Shown: positions 50,490 through 62,000 of the stretch, piece after piece
Numbering within the stretch: the stretch's first letter is position 1
How the letters are laid out: each line of letters starts with the position of its first letter
Origin: Sanguinoderma infundibulare
Lineage: Eukaryota; Basidiomycota; Agaricomycetes; Polyporales; Polyporaceae
DNA length: 64,000 bases
Reading direction: 5' to 3'
Assembly: GCA_032821775.1 (NCBI GenBank)
Contig: JAVLRN010000001.1
Coordinates: forward strand, 3,348,001 to 3,412,000
The notes under the pieces: model-generated
Told to the model about the DNA's origin: nothing
Seen by the model: the letters and a program-made list of their open reading frames with translations, nothing else
The model's database searches: none
Position numbers and translations under genes: made by a program

Positions 50490-51301
50490 ATGTTTCTCCG
50501 TGCTCTCACTCGTCCCTCGCTCATCTCACGCCAGCTTCCCCGTCATCCGTCTCTCTTTGTCAGAGCAATGTCAGTCTCACGCATCGATAATGTCACCCAG
50601 CTCGATGGCATCCTCAGCAAGTCCACCAACAAGCTCTCTGTAAGTAGTACCTCTCCCAATGCCAGGCACTGGCCTTCTGACCTCACCTCGCCCGATCCAG
50701 GTCATTGACTTCCATGCAACCTGGTATGCGGCCAGATCCCCCCGCTGCCTTGCAATGCCTGAAATTTTTCCGAAGGTGCGGTCCTTGCCACATGATCGCG
50801 CCGACGTACGAAGCTTTGGCGAAGCAATATCCCAATGTCAATTTCCTCAAGTGTGACGTCGACCAAGCTAAGGATGTCGCCGGGAGGTATCGGGTCACCG
50901 CCATGTGAGTTTAAACTGCTTAAGCAGATTGACGTTCCATTGACGTCTCGGACCTGCCCAGGCCAACCTTTGTTTTTCTGAAAGGAACTGCGGAAGTCGA
51001 TAGGGTCCGTGGAGCGAACAAACCGTAAGTCGTCAAGTTCGCCCTCTGTCGCGATAGACTGCTTATTCGACCCATCATGCTCAGCGCCCTCGAAGAGGCT
51101 CTCCGACGCCACTCCTCTGGTGGGGCTTCCGGCCCTGGAGCTTTTCCAGGCAGAGGTCAAACCTTGAGCGGTGGAAACTCTTCGACTGGCGGAGCGGGCG
51201 CAGGTGGGGGTGGCGTCGCAGCCTTCCAAGCACTGGACCCTCAAGCCAAGGTTCTGCTCTGTCTCCTCGGAGGGTATCTGCTCTTCTGGTACCTTAGTTG
51301 A
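50490..51301 (+). CDS. Tail-anchored thioredoxin-like protein
   Basis: Exons 50490..50639, 50701..50723, 50776..50904, 50962..51024 and 51085..51301 give 193 residues. The thioredoxin fold covers about 30-135, with VIDFHATWCGPC (active site WCGPC, split by an intron inside the Trp codon), NVNFLKCDVDQ and the cis-Pro in VTAMPTFVFLKG. A Gly/Ser/Ala linker of about 35 residues follows, and the last 18 residues (VLLCLLGGYLLFWYLS) are a single membrane segment reaching the C-terminus, a tail anchor. Residues 1-26 are rich in Arg, Leu and Ser with no acids and look like a mitochondrial targeting sequence; a second Met at residue 27 could start an untargeted form. Function would be disulfide exchange at a membrane face. 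Confidence 0.8.
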
Positions 51302-53147
51302 GTGCGTGCGTTTCGTTCCTCAGGGGCACATGGACATCAGTTTCTATGCGCATTGGTATGCTTCGATAACGACAGCTGGAGTCCGTGCAATGCGGATGTC
51401 TGCACGTCTCATTGATCAGCTTCAATGGATTGGTCATGCTCCGGTATGGCTCACTCGGGATGGTAACGGTCGAGACATCACCGGTGCTCTCACTTTGCCT
51501 GTGGCTTGGCTTGCCACCGGACAGAACGCTGCTGTCTGTCGCTCCGGCATTTCTTCTACTTCTATGTTGTTGTAGGATGCACAACGACCGGTCGGTTCTC
51601 CACCTTGGCTTCGTCCCGGGCGGCCCTGTTTGCTCCAGAAGATCTCATACGGTCCACCCGAGCGCAGCGCGTGTGGAGCATCAGCGTCGCACCAATGTCC
51701 GATCAAGCGAGTATCAACGTAAACATGATCCTCACCGACCACCGAGCACTAAATGAATCGTGATGCGCGCGAGTTGCGCGCAAATGCGGCTTGTGACAGA
51801 TGTGCTGGGCGGCAATCTGAAGGGAGCAGCGATAACGCACTATACAGTCGCTTCTTCCTTTGTGGCCACATGCCCGGGACGATGGAGATCGCTCTCGACG
51901 AACAACGTGGCTTCCGGTTTCTTTGCGGTGGAAGGTTTGGCCGTCGCCGCCGCGCTTTTTGGAAGCTCGAGGATATTCCGCCATCCAGGGTGTGTCTGAC
52001 TAGAAACCCTGCCGTGCTTCTGCCACTAACCCAATGTTATTGCATGCTATAACCCCGACGCGGGAACACCGGAGCGCCTCAAACTTCTACTCGCCATCAA
52101 TGCTTCTGCCGCTCATTCACGTCGACGTCTCTGGACAGGAAAGATCGCCCCAATGTCATGACCGGCGGATCTTGGCAAGACGTAGCCAAGTACGACAGTC
52201 ATGGCGACGTTTCCCCGTGAAGGAGGTGCTTGGATCTCTGCGGCCTCGATCCCCTAAGCGTACCTTGGAACTACCTCAGGAATCCCCGCTTTGGCAACTT
52301 TGATCAGCGGGATAACGAGCAAAGGCGTGCGGCGGCGGTTGGATTTGTCTTGAAGCCAAGCGTTCGCCCGATGTTATGTCCCGAAGGTGGGATTGTGTCA
52401 CCATCACGGATTTTGTGATTCATTTTCAATGTCTTGAAACAGTTAGCATCGCAGACTACCATCGGGTGTCTGAAAATTTATCTTGTACAGCCGCCGTCCC
52501 GGGTGGTCAGTGCAGCCTTCTGACGACAAGGCCTCCACTTGCTGCACCAAGCCAGGGCAGTCAGGCTTACCTCCGAAAACCGGGGGCCCGGTTCACAGAC
52601 CCGTGCGAAGATACGGCTTTGGACGCTGCTTGAAGGATCCTACCCCCGCGACCTGACTGTGGACATCTCGCATATTCCCCTCGGATAGGATGAAGGCTCG
52701 TTAGTCCGGTACCTGGACGAGGAAGAAATCAGGGAAAGCAGGCTTCGCGCGCTTGGTGCAGACCGCAGCTGTGGCGGTAAGGGTAGTTCGGCAAGCACGC
52801 AGCGTCACACGGTGAGTTGCACCGCTGGTCCCAATCAACGCGTCAACTTCGATTCCCCTATCGCCGGGTCTGTCAGAACTTTACCGGGATCCGGGGAAGC
52901 CCATGCTGTCGGTGCGACAACATATCGGAAGTCGAGTGTAGGCGCTCGACTGGTGATTTGTTCCATGTCCGGAAGCGTGTACTGCTCACGGTTATTCGCG
53001 GTGGCGCGCCGTTGCTGACCGACTCGGTCCCTTATTGGTGCGATGTCGACATGGATTCTCGCACAGCGAAATCTCGTCAAGCAATAAAGAGCGGGACCCG
53101 ACCACCGTCTAGCTCCCCAGCTTCTTGCGGCCTCCCCTCGTCGCCCA
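51302..53147. other. Gene-free region, possibly decayed
   Basis: 1.85 kb between the thioredoxin-like gene and the Pls-like gene. There is no intact gene. Short protein-like stretches occur in different frames (for example about 51780-51990 and 52225-52400) but are broken by stops with no fitting introns. The last 100 bases should be the Pls-like gene's leader. Confidence 0.45.
52225..52800 (+). pseudogene. Possible decayed gene fragments
   Basis: Two stretches read like real protein: LDPLSVPWNYLRNPRFGNF with RAAAVGFVLKPSVRP (52230-52390) and RDLTVDISHIPLG, in-frame stop TAG, then DEGSLVRYLDEEEIRESRL (52650-52760). Stops and frame changes between them have no obvious splice sites. They could be a dead gene or unrecognised exons. 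No family is recognised. Confidence 0.25.
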
Positions 53148-56100
53148 ATGTCCATCCCACTGGCATTCCTTGGCAACCTTTCGGACCCCGTCCAGGGTAC
53201 CTCCCTCGGGGATCAGCTTGCGGAAGTCGTCACTGACTCTGGCCGTGTCACCACTCTCCTTGACTGTCTCTCCTCCACCGAGGCCCCCGTCCTCTGGTCC
53301 ATCGACTCATCCCGCCCGCCCCTCTCCCATGCCGCGTTGCGACGCTTTATCTCCGGTTTTGTTCTCCCCACGTCGGACCTCCAGGAGCGACTCGGCCCGA
53401 ATGACCGTGTCATGGTGGTTCTCCCTACAAGTCCTGAGAACGCGGTGGCCCTTCTCGCCGTTTCTGCATACCATACATGTGCACCGGTGAACTCAAGCTG
53501 CACCGCGGGGGAGCTGAGCGAGGACGCGGCCCGCCTACGGGCCAAGGCTATTTTCACTACCCCCGACGCGACGGAGAGGCTGGAGCTCCGACGGTTGAGG
53601 GAGGAGTTGCGGTGCGAGGTCATTTTCATGCATCCCCACTCCGATGGCCCTGCCGGCCTGTTCACCATGTCGGTCATGACCGATGGTGACAGCGACCAGG
53701 ACTGGGATGTCGTCCAGAAGCTTGTCCGTCACCCGTCGCGTCTGCACGGTCTGTCTGACCAGTCGCTGGTTCTGCACACCTCGGGCACAAGCGGCAAGAA
53801 GAAGGTACGCTATTGCCTAATTAGGCCAGTACGTCTAGAGTCTAAATCACGTTGCTATTCATAGGTCGTTCCGTACACCCTCCGCTCCCTCATTGTAGGG
53901 ACCTGTGCGGTCATATGTTCATGGGATCTCAAGCCCAAAGACGTCAACAGTGAGTACGCGTCGGATCGCATGCCCTATCTGTATTCAGTTCTTTGCCAGT
54001 GAACATGATGCCCCTGTTCCACGTTGGAGGCATCGTCCGGAACTTGTGGGCCCCGGTCTTTTCCGGTGGGAGTGCAATTATGTGTCCAAGTTTCGACAGC
54101 ACCGCATTCTGGCCGATCGTCGTGGCCTGCGGAGCGACATGGTACGTGCTGGATTGAGCGCATCAACCGTTTAAACTGACAGCAGAACATATTTAGGTAT
54201 TACGCTGCACCCACAATGCATCATGCTATTTTGGGATCGAAGCCAGAGACAATTATACCGTCGAGGGACACACGCATGCGCATGATTGCAAATGCAGCCG
54301 GGGGATTGCTGCCGTCTCTAGCTCAGCAGCTCAAGGACACGTTCGGGGCCGTCATCCTTCCCTCGTATGGTATGACCGAGTGCATGCCTATCGCTTCCCC
54401 TCCGACGACCTACCAGCTCGAGCGGCCGGGGTGTTCTGGTATCGCTTGTGGCCCTTACATGTCGATCCGAGACCCGTTCAACATCGAGCGCGAGCTCCCC
54501 TGCGGATCGACGGGCGCCGTCTGTGTTCGCGGCGTGCCGACTTTTGACGGCTACGAGACCGACCCCCATGGCCCTCTGGACACGTCCGCGTTCTCGTCTG
54601 AGGGATGGTTCGATTCCGGCGACATGGGCTACATGGACAAGGATGGATACCTTTTCGTCACCGGTCGCTCGAAGGAGATCATCAACAAGGGCGGAGAAGT
54701 CATTTCGCCCTTCGAGATCGAGGAGGCCATTACGACTATCGCGAAGAGTCGTGTCAAGGCCACCATCGCGTTCTCTATCCCCCACGATGTCCTGCAGGAG
54801 ACCATCGGCGTCGTCGTTGTACCGCAGCCTGGCGTCCCACGGATCGGTCTCTCTGAGCTTCTTGACCTCCTCAAGGCGCAGCTCCATCCGTCCAAGTGGC
54901 CATTCGCTATCGTGTACATGCCAGACCTCCCAAAGAACGCTGCGGGGAAACCATTGCGTATCAAGTTAGCCCAGCGCCTCGGGATCGGTGAGCTTACCGA
55001 TGAGACGCCGGCGATCGTCCGCCATTTCGAGACGCAAAGCGTTCCTGACAAGAACGCTCCGCTCTCGACGCCCATCCCTTGCTCCGTCGTCTCTCTGGAT
55101 GTCCCCACCGTCGAGCGTACCATTTCTGACCTCAAGGGCGTTCGGGAAGTCGCCATTCGTCTGCAAAAGGATGGCACTCCTGAGGCGTTCGTCGCGGTCG
55201 AGCCTTCGTCTGGCCTGGACTCCACTTACATCATCGATGTGCTCCTGACGGTCGTGCCCGGATATGCCGTGCCGAACCCTCTGCATGTCTTTCCAGATCG
55301 TCTCACGAGGAGGCAGGACCGGTCGGTCGACTGGGACGCTATGGAGGCCGAGATCGCGCGCAGGAACGCAACTGGCATGTCCCCTCAGGCTCTCGTCATC
55401 CGCGATATCGTGGCGGAACTCCTTGACAAGGAGCCTTCTTCCATCTCTGGCGACAGCGATTTCTTCCTCCTCGGTGGTAGCTCGCTTCTCCTGGGCCGTC
55501 TCGCTTACACGATCCGCAAGGAGACTGGAGTGACCGTTCGTGTTCCGTCTATTTTTGCACACAGTACGATCAACGGCATCGCGTCGTTGCTCGAGGGCGA
55601 CCCGCAACCGAACTTGGAGTTCGAGAAGACCGCAGTCAACACCGCGGTCAACAGCTCCAATGTCTCCTCCATCTCCAAGTCGAGGTCCAGCACGCTCAAC
55701 CTTCCAGAAGTCGAAAACCTCGACCCTGTCCCCGATAATGGGCGTAGTTCGACACATCCACTTCCACTCGTTGTACAAGCCATTCCTTTGATATTCTTCT
55801 ACCCTTTAAAGGTCGCCTTCACTTGGACTGGCATCGTTTTCATCCTAGCTCTCTTCACGGTTTTCATCGACGGCAGCTACTGGGCCCGCATCGGATCCCT
55901 ACTCACAGCTATCATCGGTGCTCGCCTCGCCGCGAGGATCGTTCTTCCTCTCGTCGGCGTCGCCTTCAAGTGGATCGTCATCGGTCGTTACAAGCCCGGG
56001 ACATACCGCTTCTGGAGCAACTACCACCTTCGCTGGTGGATCACGAACCAAATTCTTCGCATATTCGGTCGCGGTGTCTTCTCTATGCATCCCTCTCTCG

Positions 56101-58299
56101 AGATCATCTACTACCGTATGCTTGGCGGGTCCGTTGGACAGGACGTCAAGATTGACTCCAAAGCGCAGCTTGCCGAATTCGATCTCCTCACACTTCACGA
56201 TGGCTGCCGCATCGACAACGCCCTCGTGCGCGGCTTTTGCGTTGAGCGTGACGGGTGCTTCCGTCTAGGACCTATCGTTATCGGCCGTGGTGCCGTCGTC
56301 AACACCTATGCGCAGGTCTCCCCCGGTGCCGTCATCCCCGACGGCGCGACGTACGGCCCGCACGCCTCTTCTCATGATGAACCTTCGCCCGACAGTCATG
56401 CTCAGTACGGCCGTGCCGCAGATCCTCAGCCTCACTGGGCAGTGAAGGTCTTCGTTGGCTACCCTCTCATCGGTCTCGTCAAGCTCGGCGCACACCTCCC
56501 CTGGTTTGCCGCCCTCTACCTTCTTCTGTCGCAGCCCGCACCCACTGGAAACTTCAACGAGGTCGAGCGCGTCATTGTATGGTTCGCTTCTCCCAGCCGT
56601 GTCGCTTGGCACAGTTTCGCTCGTATCGTCCGCGTCGTTTGCCCTCCTGTCCTCCAAGTCATCCTTGGCATCATCCTGAAACGCGTCATGGGTATCAACC
56701 GCAAGGGTCTGGCGGAGAACCCGTCGCAGTGGTCGCTTCTCCGGCGATTCGTTAGCCGCAACCTCCTTGATCAGACGGCATTAAAGCGGGCGTACGACAT
56801 CGTCGGTTCCCACTACGAAGTGACATCTATCATTTGGCGTTGTATGGGCGCGAAGGTGGGGAAGCGTGTTTACTGGCCGGGTTCGGGCGTGCACTGTCCC
56901 GATCCGGAGCTCCTCGAAGTCGGCGACGACGTCGTCTTCGGCTCGCGTTCCGAAATTTTCACCACCGACGGGTTCGGCTCCGGCAAAGTCACTGTGAAGG
57001 CAGGTGCCATGATCGCCGATCGTGTCGTTCTCCTTCCAGGCGTCACGGTGGGCAAGCGCACGGTCATGGGCTCTGGCGCTCTCGCGAAGAGGGACACGTC
57101 GTACGCGGACGGCTCGGTCTGGATGGGCTCGGAGCGCGGCGAGGCGGTCTGCTTCAAGATGGGCACCAAGGAGGCGGCCGACGATAACAACCCGACGATC
57201 ACGCCCTTCGGTCGCGCATTCTACGAGGGCGACGCTCCCTACTTTGTTTTCCCGTACCCTCTCCTCGTCGTGATCAACATTTTCGTCGCCATTCTATGCG
57301 CCGGCTACTGGTCTATCGCTGCCGTCGTCGGCACCCAGGTCCTCAACCTGCTTCGCATCCATCTTCCTCAGCTCCACCTCTTCGCCAAGCGTCCCCAGCA
57401 GATCTTCATCCTCTTCGGGCTCATCTCGTGCTGGTTCATCCTCACTCTCAGCATTCAGGCCGTCATCGCGCTCCTTTGGGTCATCGTTACGAAGTGGATC
57501 GTCATCGGCCGTCGCGTGCAGGGCAGCTACGACTGGAACAAGAGCTCGTACTGCCAGCGCTGGCAGCTCCACCTCGTGCTCTCGAAGCCGCTCTACAGAG
57601 GGTACGGCATAGGCGGCATCCTTGGTGCGATCAGCGGGAGCGCGTACATCGTCGAGTACTTCCGTGCTCAGGGTGCGACGATTGGGAAGAACTGCGCACT
57701 GTTCGCCGGCGGCCGTCGGGGCTTGATGACGGAACCCGACCTTGTCGAGCTCGGAGACAATGTCGCGCTCGACGACTGTTCCGTGGTCGCGCACATCAAC
57801 TCGCGTGGTAACTTCTCGCTGAACAAATTGACCATCGGTTCAGGGTACGTGCTACGCCGGTTGTTGCTACACTTATTGCTAGCGGTCGCTGACCATCACG
57901 TTCAATTGCAGGGCTGCGATGCGCTCAGGGTCCCGTCTTCTTTCTGGCGCGTCGTTGGAAAACGGCTCGTTGCTTCTCGAGCACACCCTTCTGACCTCGG
58001 GCGAGATCGCCGAGTCCGGCGGCGTGTACGCTGGGTGGCCTGCGCGGCGCATGGACCAGGAGACGTATCTGCGCAGCAGGACGTCTTCGATGGTCTTGTC
58101 CACCTTCCACACGGACTCGCGCTACCGCAAGCTCCAGCGGGTGCACAACACGTTGGAGGACGAGCGCAGGCGGCTAGATAAGAAGCTCAGGGACCACGAG
58201 CTCGAGCTGCAGGAGACGAAGCGGAGGCTGGAGCAGATGCTGCTGAGCACGTCGACCATGCGGCATTCGACGCTCCTGAGTGAGCCCAGCCCGCGGTGA
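53148..58299 (+). CDS. Pls-like synthetase: adenylation, carrier, three membrane/beta-helix modules
   Basis: Exons 53148..53804, 53865..53949, 54000..54141, 54197..57844 and 57912..58299 give 1639 residues. The adenylation domain (1-600) has LHTSGTSGKKK, YGMTEC, GWFDSGDMGYMDKDG and KNAAGKPLR with its Lys. The carrier site LGGSSLLLG is near residue 720. Then come three repeats of membrane helices plus a left-handed beta-helix (hexapeptide) domain: helices 815-900 and helix domain 940-1020; 1045-1120 and 1170-1260; 1305-1400 and 1455-1560. Two of the membrane blocks end in a common KWIVIGR..G.Y..W motif. The protein ends in a coiled coil. This order is that of epsilon-poly-lysine synthetase (Pls), a membrane NRPS that links one amino acid to itself; fungal relatives are known. 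Which substrate it activates cannot be read by eye. Confidence 0.8.
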
Positions 58300-59095
58300 G
58301 GTATCAATGTTCGCTGTCTGGTTGCTTTGTTCACGACTTCTCCCGGTGTTCCGGATGTTCTGCTGTTTTGCTGTTGACTTATCTATATACTATACCCTTC
58401 GGCGTCCGTTACACATCTTCAGCCCGTATCGTCGCCATTAGACATGTTCCGATTACATTGATACGGCTGCTGTATTGGTAGCATTATTGCTTCTTCTCTT
58501 TCTAATTGTATACCTTTCTGGTCCAATTCTCCGTCGCTCGTTCTTGCTCCATCATACGTTAACAAACTACTTACTTAATGCCTGTATTATAATCATGCCG
58601 CTATGTTGTAAAAGCGTACTGCAAGTGATTATTGCGTCATCGCGTTATAAGCCGAACCTTGTGCGACTGAGTGAATGTTTTGAGATGCAGACATGCACTG
58701 CGGCGCTTTGCTTCAAAGTACTTCAGGTTGAAATGCTTTTATTGCCTGTACCTATTGTAATCCCTAAGACCTAGTAGGATTTTCCACCCACAGAGCGGCC
58801 AGGCGACCCAGTGAGGTGAAAAATAATGCCGACTGTGCCATGAAGCTGTAAGTCGCTTCAGAGTACTTCACAACTGGAACTTGACTGGTGTGCTTACGGT
58901 CACGTGCAAACGCCGTCGCGGGCGCGTCATGCGTGTTCCAGCAGTTGCTCATTGTCTTCCGTCTACCGCCCCTGCGTCCTGCTTCCATGTCGCTCACGTC
59001 TGCTTGCTCTCTAACGACTATCTGAGACTCGTCCCACTCGAAAATAACTGATCGATATCACGACATATCGCTACGCGCCCTCGGACGACCACGCG
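58300..59095. other. AT-rich intergenic region
   Basis: About 800 bases, visibly richer in A and T than its neighbours from 58400 to 58780. Probably the 3' end of the Pls-like gene and the POM152 promoter. No gene seen. Confidence 0.5.
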
Positions 59096-62000
59096 ATGTC
59101 CGCCACCAAGCCTGCGCCAGGCAGCGCGCAACTACCTCCCGGGCCTCGGCCCCGCATACCAGAAAGAATCCTGGAAATGCCTGACCAACGATTATACGCT
59201 CTGAGTCTCGGCGCAGCGTTTCAGGTACGTGACTTTTCATCGAGACCGCTGTCCCTGCATCGACCTCGTCATTTCCAAAGGAGCGGGCGTATTGTGCCTA
59301 TGAGCCTCCCCTTCCACGGACCCATGAACTAATTATCTGCGCTGTCTAGGCCATCAAGGTTTTTGACCTCCTGTTTCGATATTGGCCAAGTGAGGCACCG
59401 CAGCACTTTGCAAGGAAATGGATGTTTGTCGACTTCCTCTACTGCGCCGTCCTGTCTTGGCTTCGGATACCGCGCTTGCGGTACAGCAAAGCTATAGTTG
59501 CCCTGCAGATCATCAGCTTGTGGTTGCTTGACGGTCTAATATTCGGAGGCATTTCGATCAACGTCGGCGGTGGAGGGTTATGGGCGCAGTCGGGGCGAAC
59601 GTCAGGTACGCATTCCGCAGTTGTAGCCGTCCAAACGCCTTGTTTATGCTCGAGAAGGCGTCTCCAAGACCTCAGGAATCTGGGATTACTTCCCCGACAT
59701 GGGGCTGCCATTCCTCGGTGGTGGTCGGGATACTCATCTTCTGGGTCAGCATACCGTCCGTATGTCCCCCATCAGCACCGCTCAGCTGAACCCCCACGGC
59801 GAGACGTTTTGTCTACCAACGCCCGGATCTCATGTCCTCATCCCGCTGCTATTGAACAACACCAATCCGGCTGGCATCAGGTATAACCTTACACCGATCG
59901 CGTACCTGGAGAGCTCCCGCGGTTCCGTTAAGACTGAGGTCCATGACCTGTCTGCCAAGGACCTTAGGGCTATCGAACAAAGCCGTGCCGACCACTTGCA
60001 GCTCCTTCGCGCGGCCGCGAGGAAGGACTCGGACGAATTCGACGAGTATGATGATGACGAAGAGGACGACAGCGGGCTTGGCTTTGGCCACCATCTACAG
60101 AAGACTCAACACCTCACATACATCCGCCTCAGCAAGCCCGGCACGCTCACTCTCGACCGTGTCCTCGACCAGTCGAACGTCGACGCGCGCCTTCTCTATC
60201 CTATTGCGGTGACTGTCGTCCCCTGTCCGCGTGCGGAGTTCTCGCTAGAGAGCCAGGCAGTGGTCAAGGACGTCCGGTGCGCAACCCCCGGTCTCATGAG
60301 CGGTTCAGGCGAGGAGCTGCAGCTCGAGATCGACATTTACGGCGTGGCCCCACTTAGTCTCCGCTGGCATCGAGAAGTGGGGAGCAAACGGGAGCCGTTC
60401 ATGGTCGAAGGAATCGAAGGCGCAGAGGACGAGCGTCTCCCACAAGACCAAGACGATCGCAAGGGCGGCCAGCGTGCGCCGACCCAGGTTCGGGTACCGC
60501 TCACGGTGGTTCTCGACTCGCTTGGCACTCATACGTACACGCTCGAGTCTGTGACGGACTCGCTCGGAAATGTAGCGTACGCCGGCCAGCACGCCGATGT
60601 ATCCCGCAAGGGCGCGCAAGATAACGTCCTCGCTACGTCTCGTTCGGTCACCGTCCTGCGCCGGCCCTCGGTTTCATTCAGACAGTGTGGCCCGGGACAG
60701 CCCGCCTCGCTTCTCATCGGGTCCGAGGCGCCTCTCACCATCGCGGCGGTCCAGGCAGACACCGAGGATGCGCCATGGGATGTTGCCGTGCGGTACGATC
60801 CGCCCCAAGGCGAAGATGGCGCGAAACCGAGCAAGAGGTACAAAGGATGGACGAAGACCCTGAAGACGCACGCCGACCGCCGTGAATTGACGCTTCGTGC
60901 CAGCGCCCCTGGAGAGTACACGATCATCGGTGTTAAGGGTCAATACTGCGAAGGTGACGTACTGAGCCCCGAGACTTGTCGAGTCATCGAGAGGCCATTG
61001 CCATCTGCGGAGATAGAGTGGAAGAAGATCCATGAATGGTATGTATTCGTGGTTTGATATCTTGCTTGCGATTGATCGGATTCACTGACGATTGATCGTT
61101 TGCAATACCATTGCTCTGGCGAATGCAGCTCTGGAGACATCGGCGTTTCCGCTTCGTTGGTCCTTCACGGCACGCCGCCGTTCCAGGTGTACTATCGCTC
61201 CCAGCGCGACGCCGAGAACCCGAAAGAGCACCACAAGACGTTCCCAACTTCGCGTGGGGAGCTCACCGTCCAGCCGGACCGCAGCGGCCACTACACGTTC
61301 AAGATCTACCAAATCAGCGACGCCAATTACAAGAAGATCGACCTCAAGGCGGCGGCCATCGAACTGGATGTTCACCCTCCGCCTTCGGCCGACTTCGTCG
61401 GGAACGCCCATGGCGGGAGGGGCAAGAAGAGCATCAGCAGTTGCTCCGGCAGCAATGTCGATGTGGACGTTGAGCTTCGGGTATGTGGCCCAATATTTTG
61501 TCATATCGCTTTCTCCGACGAATACGCTGGGCAACGCAGGGTACGGCGCCGTGGAACATTGAGGTACAGATCGTTGGGCCCAAAGGTTCCGAGGTTGTCC
61601 CCTTCAGGGGCATCCACTCGGCCAAGAAGACTTTGTCCCTACCTATCCCCAAGATCATCGACAGGGACGGCGGCTCGTTCGAGGTTGAGTTAGGTACGTC
61701 GCCTTCGGCGGAGGCGAGCGAGTGGAGCTCGGCTTAACGACGGTTTGATAGTGAGTGTTGAGGACGCGTACAAGTGCAAGCGGACCCTATCCGTACCGGG
61801 CATTGCAGTCAACGTCCGCCGCATTCTGGTAAGCCTAACATGGTGATTGAATATTAAAACGTTGTGGCTGACGAGCGTCGTGCATAGCCCACTGTCAAGT
61901 TCTACGGAAAACCGGAACAACGGCGGGTAACTATATACGACCACGAGCAAGCCCGTTTACCGCTGCGCCTGACTGGCGAAGGAGTGGGTACTTCGTGCGA

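Noticed and set aside
51770..51990. Possible Zn2Cys6 regulator start (AACDRC-like codons)
   Set aside because: Only the first Cys pair is present; the remaining four Cys and the linker are missing.
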